Shown one piece after another: positions 1-11,300 of a stretch of DNA of 37,735 nucleotides; the stretch's first letter is position 1, and each line of letters opens with the position of its first letter. The stretch lies in assembly GCA_030141585.1 (NCBI GenBank), contig JAQIFP010000056.1, positions 1-37,735 on the forward strand. The letters are read 5' to 3'. The position numbers were made by a program, and so were the translations under genes. This DNA comes from Ophryocystis elektroscirrha. Lineage: Eukaryota; Apicomplexa; Conoidasida; Neogregarinorida; Ophryocystidae. The notes below the pieces were generated by a model. The model saw only the letters and a list, made by a program, of their open reading frames with translations. It was not told the origin of the DNA and made no database searches.

Positions 1-350
<350 letters not shown>

Positions 351-1358
351 CTTGGAGTTGAAAATAAAAAATTTGATTATATAGGAATGCCAGAAATTGT
401 CCCACTAAATGATTCCGTGGAAATTATTGGAACTAGCGAAAACTTCACTATAGCTATAATGAAGTAATGATTTATAGTATAGAGCTGTATTTAGACGAGG
501 TGCGGCGTTGAGTTGGGGAAGAACTGACGAAGGCTGTTTGGGCTGCGGAGAAATTGAGAAACGCATAGCTTACACTCCAGTTGCAGTTAAGCCAGCATGG
601 ATGAAACATGACCTGAAAGAACTTGAACAAATGGCCCAGGAAAACCCTGCAGCCACAAATGTTTCAAACGCGGTAGTATTAATAATAACTATATATACAA
701 TATATATAAAAGAAGAAATTCTTACATAAATATAATGTTGGTTGTTATAGTTTCAGAGCATTGAAGAAAAGACTGCACTATTTATGGAGACTCTTAAGTC
801 TGCTACAGATGTGTTTCCAGTGTCCTCCATACAATCTCTGTTGAAAGCTGAACCTGCCATGTACCAAATAGAACACATTAGATATTTAGAGGTTTTGACT
901 TTTTTCTGTTAGTAATTAGTTTTTACTAGGACGATTTAATCAAGATATACGAGCGTTTCCTACACAATATATCCAGCATACCAGAGGTTGAAGCTGAGTA
1001 TAGAATGCTTCAAACTTCTATAAAACATAAAGTATGGTCTTGCTTAGACATATATTAAACTTATTTAAAATAGTCAGATTTAGTTGATTTGATACCTCTG
1101 TATGGTAATTCGTATATAAGATTCCTTCAATACATATTACACTATAATTGTGCGTAGTATTCAGACATTATTTGCCTTGAGTATATACATATCACATGTT
1201 CATACATAATATAATATACCTTACTCAGTATTTCAACATAATATTATTTATATATTTAATTCTTAGATATATATATATATATATATATATATTTTGATCA
1301 TAATTATAATTATAAAAAAAAAAGTACAGTAATAATATTGTAATAATTGCAACTAATA

Positions 1359-1392
<34 letters not shown>

Positions 1393-4300
1393 ACATCAAA
1401 CAACTTATCTAACTGCAATATCAGTATACTCGAGTCATAGTTGGATTCAATTGTCAAAAAGCCAAATCGTCAAATACGGAACAAGAGTCGGTTCATACTA
1501 GAATTAATTATTTTATTTAGAAATGAAGCTTTAAAATATTATTTGTCACAAATTCAACTTATTCAGCAAATTATATACTGCTTGCAACTTCAGCCCACTT
1601 ATTTCTACACTCTTTTATGTATAACGGATCACCCCAAAGAATTACAAATTCTTCTGGAATCTATTAAAACGGTATTTTTTTTATTTAACCACTTAAAAAT
1701 ACTTGTAACTCTAATGTTAATCAATTCTTCTTATGTAAAATATCTTATTAGTATAAAATAATTATTACTATTTCATGATAAATTTTAATTTGTTATATAC
1801 AAATTAAGTGTATATAGGCAGTTTAATTTTTTTTCATAAAGCAGAATTATTTTATATAAATGTATGAGAAATATACACGTATACTGTTTTTCTGAATAAA
1901 AACGAATTTACATAATAAAATTATTTGATACCTATTATTTATAGTATACGCATTGCTATTATATACTAATTTATATATATTTTCAATATTTTTATGTATT
2001 TTTGTAAGTTGGGAGTTAAAACATATTAAATTAAGTGTAAAATTGATTGTAAACTTAGCATGATAAGTGGCTATTAAATATTATGTCTAGTAATAAGTTA
2101 TAGCATAATATATATAGTTATATATACTAAGCTACTTAAAAGAAGAAAATTTGACACTGAAATTAATAATTTGGCTTATTAAAAAACTAGTTTTTTGCAG
2201 TTGTATTGTCGCATAGAGGATGTTCATGTTAATGCTGCATTTTTGGGAATATTAGCTGCTTTATGTACGTATGAAGTTGAAAAGGCAACCGACCTTGTAC
2301 ATTTATTTGACCCAAGTCATTCTTCTTTTATAAATCTATTATCTGTATATGCAACAATCAATGAAAATTTGAAACATTATGGAGCAACGTTGGTAGATTT
2401 AAATTCGACTTTGTAATTCTTATAAGTTTTATAATAATTTTGTTTATTAGCGGTTGCTCGCATATTTTGAGTCAGTTGGATTCTAGTATTTTATGTTTGG
2501 AGCCGAAGCAATTAGAGACCATCCTAAAAGCTAGTGGAAAGAATTCAGCAGATATAAATCAAGAGTTTAAAGAGTCTGTAGATAAACTTCGTGTTGTTTT
2601 ATCAGCTTTACCAAATAGTTTAAATTTTCCTCCTAATATATGCGCTCTAATAAAACATGCATACGATATAATATCAGAAAAAACTTGTGTTTTTGATAAT
2701 GGCTCAAGCAAATATTTGCGAACAACATATAATCAAATATACCCAATTATTCGCCTCATTCTTCAAGGAATAGTAGCAAGATTATGGAAAACTCCAAAGG
2801 TTTATGCTGGTACAATTAAAGACTATAGCTATTTACGCAGATGCCATTATGGGCTTGCAATTATCTCAAATACCCGCTGCAGAAATAAATTTTAGAACTT
2901 TATGGTTATATATTAATTCTGCATTTCAAGAAAATTTTATGACTTATGAATACGGTCATATATTTCGTGACATATTCCAAAGAATTTATTACCCCTTATC
3001 AACTACCATAGTCGAATTATGTGACACTGTCCCAGATGGTTATCTTAGTGTCCAAGTAGGTTACATATTAAGACATTTTATACGCATTTCTGAAAACGTA
3101 AAACAGCTGATTATGTTATTTTTATTTACTGATTGTTCAGCTTAAGTTAATATTAATATGTTTGTTTTGGTTATACAAGTTTTAAATTTGTTTAAATATT
3201 AAAAATTTTGTTTGTATAAGGGGTTTTAATTAAAAAAATCAATATAACTCTTAAAAAATAATATTCCTGATTTATTTGCTATATATATATATATATAACT
3301 AAGAATATTGATCTATGATTTTAGCTTTATAAAATTAATAATGCATTTATATAAACTTGTGTCTAAGAAGTTGTGTAAATATACATTAAAGTGTATTAAA
3401 CTAAATAACAGGGTACATTGTGCATGTTTGCTGTGCACTTTCAAGAAAGCGATTATTTTGTTACTCTGAGGAGCGACTATACTGCTAATTTGATCAACAT
3501 TCTAAAACGTCACGAAGGAAAACTTCAGCTATCAGCATATGACCCTGTTGCAGAAGCTGTAAGCCATATAAATTATAACGTGTGTATATAAATTTATAGA
3601 TGAGAAAATTAAACCCCAGTACCAATTTTGTATTTTCCCCGGAAATAATTGCTGAACTTGAAAAAGAGCCCTATATGCACAATCTGTATATTGACAGGAG
3701 ATTTTATATAAAGTGAGTTACTATTTTGATATATCTGTAAAGGACTCAATCTGCTGTTGTTGATTCCATTACCAATATGATTATTCCTCAGAATCTTGCC
3801 TACCGTCAGCAAGCTGCTATAATAGTAATAAGTTTTATAAAAATCCATTTTACTTCAATAATCACTATATATATATATATATTAATAATGTGTATAAAAA
3901 CTAATATCAAAATTTATTACTTATATATACGAAAAACCTTATATATATATGTGTGTATGTGAATATATATAGATATGTATATATGTTTATATGTATATAT
4001 GTATATATGTATATATGTATATATGTATATATGTATATATGTATATATGTATATATGTATATATGTATATATGTATATATGTATATATGTATATATGTAT
4101 TTATGTATATATGTATATATGTATATAAAAAAATCATATAATATTATAAAGCCATGACACGTGTATGTATGCCAGCATATTGATAATAATAATATATATA
4201 GGAAGGAAAAAAAGTTATAGCGTTTTTAAGAAGATTCAACCCTCCAAACAGTTTCGATCCCTATTTTATTATTGAGCAATGCATTAGAGATTTACCGTTG

Positions 4301-5766
4301 CTTAAAGCGAAAAGCTGGGATCATTTCAAAAAAGAGCTAGAAATAGTACATTCGTATTATCTTAAGCAAAAAACGCCTCAATACCAAAAAGCTGAATTGA
4401 TGCAAAGATCCATTAATGCTGTTGAGAATCTTGAGAATCAAGGTATTACGTTAATGGACTTTTATTTAAAAGTTGTACAAAGTATGGTGCTGCGTCAAAA
4501 GCATGTAAAATATCTCAAACTCATTCAAGTAATAAACGATGTTAATTTTTTTTAACGGTTCTTTTTCCGTAAATTTAGTGCAAATTATTGTTTGTATGGG
4601 AAAAAAAATTACATTTCCTTTTAATTTTATAACAATTTTATTAGGGCGCTGATTCTACTGTGGCGGAATGGGAACGCTTGTACAGAGCTAATTTAAATGA
4701 GCAATGTAGCGTTTTATCCCGAACATTTCAAAATTTAAGAGAGTTCAACATTGAAGACATTATAAGACAAAAACTTATGGAAGCAAATCTCAGACCCGAA
4801 GTAGACAATTTATCAAAGATGCTAATTTCGGAGGATAACTATTTTTCGACTCATATAACTTGTCCTCTATCTCAACTTCTTCAAACCAATGTATATATAT
4901 AACAAAGTTCGAATTAATTAATTAGGTTATTATATCCCATGTAATTGATAAAAATAGTATTAATCTTATTTCACTTACTTTTTCCGGTAATAAAGATGGC
5001 TCTTGGGAGATTCAGATTATTGAAAATAATAAATCTAACCAAAGAAGATTGGACTTATTTAACATTTCTTTTGATGAGTAATTAAATTAATGATAATATG
5101 ATACTTTAATGTAGTTTAAAAAATATACAAAATCTTCCTGGTTGGCTTCCTATATCCTTTGGAGAAAAGTAAATTACTTTAATCTAATATTAATATATTT
5201 TGCTTAATAATCGTAATTGTATATTGTCTTATTATAATAAAAATATGATATATGTATATATATATTAATAATAATATTGATAATAATATTAATAATACTA
5301 TTAATAATAATATTAATAATACTATTAATAATAATATTGATAATAAATATACTTTATATATGTATAAAATATATATTGAGAGTGAATTAAATATATGGAC
5401 ATGTATATATGTTAAAGAAATTATTTATTATATAGTGGGTCGTATTTGTTATACTTATTATAATACATAGTTGATATAATATATATGTTTCAAATATGAA
5501 TATATATATCTTTGTACTGTAAAATACAATGGGTTTTAGGTTTGTGACGTTCCAATCAAATTCCTTACTACAATTTATATATAGGGAATCTGTGTATTAA
5601 TGTGTTTTTATATATTTTTTTCAAATCTAAAGGACTATTTACTGGACTTATGTTTAACTTGTACAAAAATGCGTTAATTAAAGCTAAACTACCAAATTTT
5701 TCTGCTGTATATATTTTTCACTATAAATGTAGTTTATTCAGAGAAATTCAAAACTGTTTAATGTGA
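351..5766 (+). CDS. RCC1 repeat fused to IQGAP-like Ras-GAP-related and RasGAP_C domains (5'-partial)
   Basis: Seventeen exons can be joined: 351-463, 495-672, 757-891, 930-1031, 1074-1111, 1488-1671, 2201-2412, 2451-2809, 2829-3097, 3412-3558, 3600-3712, 3743-3824, 4202-4528, 4645-4890, 4926-5077, 5115-5168 and about 5633-5766 (TGA). The first exons encode an RCC1 blade ending in [15 protein letters not shown], which matches the SWGRxDxGQLGxG signature, so more blades probably lie upstream of the window. Exons at about 1488-3558 follow the IQGAP GAP-related domain in order, including the helix with [16 protein letters not shown] and the region [15 protein letters not shown]. Exons from 4202 follow the RasGAP_C (RGCT) domain: [13 protein letters not shown], then [15 protein letters not shown], then [15 protein letters not shown] near the C terminus. 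By family it would be a scaffold or regulator of Ras/Rho-type GTPases. The arginine finger and FLR motif are degenerate, as in IQGAPs, so real GAP activity is doubtful. The 1112-1487 intron and the final junction are the least certain joins. Confidence 0.72.
2810..2828 (+). other. 19-nt ultrashort intron
   Basis: A 19-nt GT...TAG segment interrupts the GAP-related domain. Reading through it shifts the frame and soon meets a stop (2893-2895). Removing it joins KTPKVYA to [13 protein letters not shown] in one frame and keeps the domain colinear with IQGAP. A 29-nt alternative using the GT at 2800 gives the wrong frame and a stop. It is the shortest intron I find here. Confidence 0.65.
3825..4201 (+). 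repeat. Intron carrying a TATATG hexamer tandem array
   Basis: This 377-nt intron of the fusion gene contains, from about 3970 to 4127, some 25 near-perfect copies of a TATATG unit. The array is open in several frames on both strands and gives Tyr/Ile/Met/Val/Cys periodic peptides. These are artefacts of the repeat. The flanking exons join in phase without it. Confidence 0.8.
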
Positions 5767-5815
5767 TCAAATATTATTCAACTATTCCTAATAGTACATA
5801 GCTTAGTGCTTTTAA
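5767..5815. other. 49-bp spacer between two same-strand genes
   Basis: Only 49 bp separate the TGA of the RCC1/IQGAP-like gene from the DEG9 start codon. The spacer is AT-rich and contains several TAG trinucleotides (possible 3' splice sites) but no recognisable promoter or polyadenylation motif. The downstream 5' UTR must be very short, or transcription must start inside the upstream gene. Confidence 0.7.
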
Positions 5816-8392
5816 ATGCATTTAGGACTTCAGCCTTTATATAGTTCCATAGTTAAAATATCTTGTGATCATTCTGTTCCTAACTTTGCAAGACCATGGC
5901 AAATGCACCAACCCACATCGTCAACAAGGTATACACAACATTCTTTGTATAGATTAGAGAGTCACACAGATTTATTGATAATTGCTTTTTTTTTTTTTTC
6001 TATTATCTAAATAGAAATAAAAAGAAAAACAATTTATAGTCTACAATTATGAAAATGTACCTTAATTATTCTATGCAGCACGGGATTTATTATCGATAAA
6101 AATCGAATTATGACGAATGCTCATTGCATTGCTTTTAACTCTCGTATTTTAGTTACTAAACAGGGGTACAGCCAAATTGGTTGTTATATATAAAAGTGAT
6201 ACAGAGAAATATTCAGCAAAAGTTATCGCAAAAGGTCAAGAATGCGATTTAGCCCTTTTGCATGTTGAAGATCCCAATGTATCTATCATTATAAATTAAA
6301 TATATTATCTTAATAGAAATAGTTTTTTTTATTATTAATTATAACGATAATGTGTCTTGGTTTTACTTTTTATAAGTAAAGTTCATACATGTATATGTAA
6401 GTTTTTTTTTCTTTATTGAAAAAAAAAGAAAAAATTAGTATACTTGTGATGATGATAAATTTGTTTTTATTATCAATAATAGTGGATAGCTTTTCTATAC
6501 AATCATTAAATATGATTATGTACTAAAATAAGCATATTTTAAATTGATTATCTATATAGTTAGACAGATTTATAGAGTATGTAAACAATTAATCTACGTA
6601 ACAGTTTATTGTGAAGTTATTCTTATAGTGTGTTATAGTTTTGGAAAGACACAAAGTCTCTTGAGTTTGGCGGGATACCAGAGTTGCATGAACCAGTCGT
6701 TGTTTTGGGATATCCTTCTGGAGGGACTAATTTGTCTCTTACAGCTGGAGTTGTAAGTCGCTTAGATATAAGACCATACGCCCATTCAAATATTGACTTG
6801 TTATGTCTGCAAATCGACGCAGCAATAAATCCAGGAAACTCAGGAGGTCCTGCACTAAATACAGACTTAAACGTTGCAGGAGTTTCATTCCAGGCATACG
6901 AAGATGCTCAAAATATTGGTTATATTATTCCAAGTCCAGTAATACAAAGATTTCTTATGGATGTTAATAAAAATAACAAATTTACGGGGCTTGCTTTTTT
7001 GAATTGCAAATATCAACATCTTTCAAATAAAGCACTAAAAGATTATCTCAAAATCCATGAAATTGATGTTTCAAAGCTACCGTCTCATATAACTCCTACT
7101 GGTATATATATAACGGACGTTCCTGAACAAAATATTGGACTTAAAAAGGGTGATGTTGTTCTTGCAATTGATAATGTCGATATTGGCTCAGATGGAACCA
7201 TTTATTTCAGGTAAGTATTTACTACTAAGCTTTATAGTGAATGTTAATCAAAACTGTAAACACCAACACATATATATACACAACTTAAAATTAGCTATAA
7301 TATACAGCTTAATACGAGTTATTTTTATAATATATATATATAATGAAACTGCTTGATTAGAAATCAAGAAAGAGTGGATGCCTCTTATTTAACGCTAAAT
7401 TATTTCACTAATGATCTAGTGGATGCTTTAGTTTGGAGAGACAAAAATCTGTTAAAAGTACCGGTAAGGCGAGTTATTTATTTATTATAATATATTCTTA
7501 TATGTTATATTTACAAATATTTAAGAAGTTATTATACACATCATTTAATTTATAATTATATTTACTAATTATCATTATTAAATAATAAATAATTTATATT
7601 CAAATCTTAAATATAATATAATAATAATAGTAATTTTGTTTCTTGCATATATATATATATATTTATAAGCCTTAGTATAATTTTGTGAATACGCTTAGGT
7701 TATTCAAAAATCATAGCTGACAAACATGTATATTAATCAAAATCATAATTTTTATTAGATAAAATTGCTTCAAAAACAAAGTATAGTTCCTTACCATCAA
7801 TGGGATATTAATCCAAGGTATTTTGTTTATGGGGGGTTAGTTTTTTGCCCCTTTTCTGTTGAATGGCTGAGAGATCAATATGGAGAAAATTTTTCACAAA
7901 ATGCTCCTTATTCTATACTTAAGTATATTGGCAGTGACCAATTTCCTACAACAGCAACTGAAGAAATAGTCGTGCTATCACAGGTACTTGGTTTAATAAA
8001 AAAAAATCCTAACTCTAAAAATTATACTCAAGCGTTGACTATATCAAATATAATTATATTACCATTTTTATTATATACACATAAACAATTTCTTACATAT
8101 AATTAATGATTTTCAGATACTTCCAACTGAACTTTCTAAAGGTTACGATATGGGAGGGATGAGATTAAAAAAAGTGAATGATATCCCTGTAACGTCCTTA
8201 AAATTTTTAATTGAGTGCATCAATAAGACAAGAGATAAAGAGTTTTGTAAATTTGAATTTGAGAATAATTCAGTAATTATACTTAATAATAAAGAAGTTC
8301 GTAATTCTTTTGAAGATATCAAAAATATTTACCGTATACAACATTTATGGAGCTCTGATTTTAATAATTCAGCCAGTAAAATTTTCAATTAA
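5816..8392 (+). CDS. DEG9: DEG9-type trypsin-fold serine protease with PDZ-like regions
   Basis: Exons 5816-5928, 6079-6143, 6172-6278, 6639-7210, 7361-7463, 7759-7983 and 8117-8392 join into 486 residues. The catalytic triad is intact: His53 in TNAHC, Asp85 in ECDLALL, Ser163 in NPGNSGGPA. Residues from about 10 to the end track plant DEG9 throughout, including FARPWQ near the start, LGYPSGG, QNIGYIIPSPVI, the PDZ region GVYI-like/GLKKGDVVLAIDNV, and the second C-terminal PDZ-like part. That identifies the DEG9 branch of DegP/HtrA proteases rather than bacterial-type DegP. Homologues act in protein quality control. The start codon has an in-frame TAA directly upstream, and the protease homology begins almost at once, so no mitochondrial or plastid presequence is visible; a nuclear or cytosolic site is possible, as for plant DEG9. 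The second intron (6144-6171) is 28 nt. The 3' end overlaps the VPS13 3' end by 8 bp. Confidence 0.93.
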
Positions 8393-11300
8393 GTCTTTTT
8401 TCCTCTATTAAGTTTGCTAGTTTAATGGCTAGCTCTTTAGAGGAAGTTTTTATAACTTTGCGCAATTGATACGTAGGTGAAAATAAATAATATTGTATTA
8501 TGACTACTGTACTTTGCATTTTTTGATCTTTATTTGTTGTATTCTGAGAAACTTTTACTGAAGAGATTTTCCATAATTCACATTGAAAGTCAATCAGAGG
8601 TGGAGGAGGTTTATTTCGTATTCTTAACAAATAATCTGTTGTTATTAATACTGAATGATTTACATCGTGAAATATTGCCTCAATATTATTTGCATATCTA
8701 CATAAAAAATATTAATTCCATTTAGCAAAATCAAAACTTATTCATAATAACAATTATAATTGAGATTTCAATTACTATTATAATTATTATTATAATTGTT
8801 ATTATAAACATTATTATAATTATTATTATAATTATTATAATAATTATTGTTATAATTATTAATATAATTATTATAATAATTATTGTTATAATTATTAATA
8901 TAATTATTGTTATAATTATTGTTATAATTAAATTTTTTAATAAAAGTTTTTTATATTGATTATTATTTTTATTATTGTATAACTATTTTTTATATTATTA
9001 GTAATATATATTATAATTTAATTACACGTCAAAATTTTGTGTATCAATCAATGTATCGATGAGTTTAGCATCTTGAAAATTATATTGTTTCATAATTCTG
9101 TCTGCCGTATAAAAGCAACGAGGATATCTAAATCTGTTTTTAACTTCTCTAAATAATCCAGCAGATTCTCCAGCTGCTTGCTGTATTCCACCCGTTGCAA
9201 GTGCTGTCATTTCAAGAACTCCAGCGACTGGTTTAACTAATGCTCCAACTACACCTTTTCCCACACCTAAATACATAGAAGTGAATACAATCTTTAAAAT
9301 TCACATTGTTAATAATAAAATCAATTATAATTAAATATATATAATCAATATAATAATTAAGTATATAAGTAATATTATAATCAATTATATAATTAATATT
9401 ATAATTAAATATATTATAATATATATATATATATATATTATTATATTATATATATAATAATGAAATATTATTATAATTATGAAATATAATAATAAAATAT
9501 ATAATTAATATTATAACTCAATATATAACTAATATTATAATCGAATATAAAATTGATTATAATCAAATATACAATTATTATTGTTATTAAATAATATAAT
9601 TTATGTTATAATCATATATATAATTAACATTATGTTTAAAATTTTGATAAATTTATTATAACTATCAATTGTAATCAAACCTTGAATGAGGCCTTCAAAT
9701 CCTTTTTCTTCAGCACCCTTTGTAGGTTCTGTAACTAAACCTTTAAGTCCACCTATCAATGACTTGCTAAATGCTTCTGTTCCCATAAATAGTCCTTCTG
9801 AAGCGTCTTTGGGACGTCTTCTTATTCCTTGTTGTTGCTCCTTACTAAAATCGTTATCCAGAGAAAATATAGATAAGCCCTAAAATATATTTTATTAGAT
9901 AAGAAGGTTTATTTTATTAATATAATTTATAATTATCATTAAAGAGTAATTTTTACTTGTGCTGCTGCTCCTGATACTTTGGAAACTGCATTGAATGTTC
10001 CAAAGACTGTGTTATTCCAGAGAGATTTGGCGCCTTTCCCAATTCCTTTAACTACAGATAGCGCTTCAGAGTTTTCAGCGCGAAGAGATCGAACCGGTTC
10101 TGTCACAAAATCTACTAAGCCTGTTCCTATGTGAGAAAAAGTGGTTATTGGGTTTCCCAGTAGATCAACGTTTGTGAATGCGTAGCCTTGTTGAATTATT
10201 TGAGATAAATATACAGTTTTGCAAATATTTATGAGATCAAACATATCTGCTATTTTATTTGTTAATTTAAACGTTTTTAAGTACATCGCTGCTAGTTCTA
10301 TAGATCCTATGGACAATAGGAATCTGAAACATATCAAACAAATTAATTAAATAAGAAATGTTTAAAATCCAACCAAAAAAATATTATTCTTAATTAATAA
10401 ATAATATAATATGTATTATAATAAATATATTACATAATCAAATTAAAATAGAATATGAGATAACTCATTATACGTTATTATATATATAGTCTATTATTTT
10501 GAATAACTTACTTGAAGAAAAAAGATTGATTTTGAATAGCACTAGTTTGATCTCTAGACCTTACAGAAAAAGAAAAGTTTACTAGTACAGGATGGATAAT
10601 AAGTTTATCAATATTAAGAACGAATTTTGGTTGAATTTGTTGAGGTATAAGTTCTGTATTTTGGTCATAGAACTTTTTAATATGGCACGATGTTATTGTT
10701 TTGTAAGGGTTAAACAAAATATCTGTAGTTTCTTCATCAATATGAGAATCATTATTTCTAGAAAATAACTTGCCAATGCAGTATTTTTTGTAAATATATA
10801 AAATATTGTTTACAAAGGTATAATCCAACTTACATACTAGCGGCAATATTATAAATCTTGTGAATATAATGTGATTAATACATTTATTCGTTATATTATT
10901 AATTATCATAATATCTAGAAATGGATGGGTAGCTGTGTCAATAAATAAGTCTACATCTTGTGTAAGTTGTTTGTTTTCATATTCTTTTTGGGAGGTGCTT
11001 ATACTTTCGTTTAATTTTTGAAATATTACTGGATAGTATGCATATGGCTCTGGATTATCTATTTGCAAATTCGCTATTATAGCAGTAAACAGCCGAATAT
11101 TTGTGGTGTAGAGTAATCTTAGCTTGAAATCTGTTATACATATTGCTAATAATTCTTTCTGCAGGAAGTATGACTTATTTATTGATATGTTGTTAGTTTG
11201 AGGCATTGTTTGTTGTAAATCTCCTATCAAGGATATATTTATGACTGGTAAAATAATCACATATGACGCGTTAATGTTATTTTTCAGTAATAGTTTATTG

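Noticed and set aside
464..482. A 19-nt alternative to the first intron of the RCC1/IQGAP-like gene
   Set aside because: It is in frame but inserts four residues into the RCC1 blade. The 31-nt version (464-494) gives the exact 15-residue spacing of the repeat.
3907..4157. Overlapping open frames on both strands over a TATATG array
   Set aside because: They are translations of a hexamer microsatellite inside an intron. The flanking exons of the RCC1/IQGAP-like gene join in phase without them.
8534..8725. 63-codon plus-strand frame downstream of DEG9
   Set aside because: Antisense of the terminal VPS13 exon encoding its PH-like C terminus.
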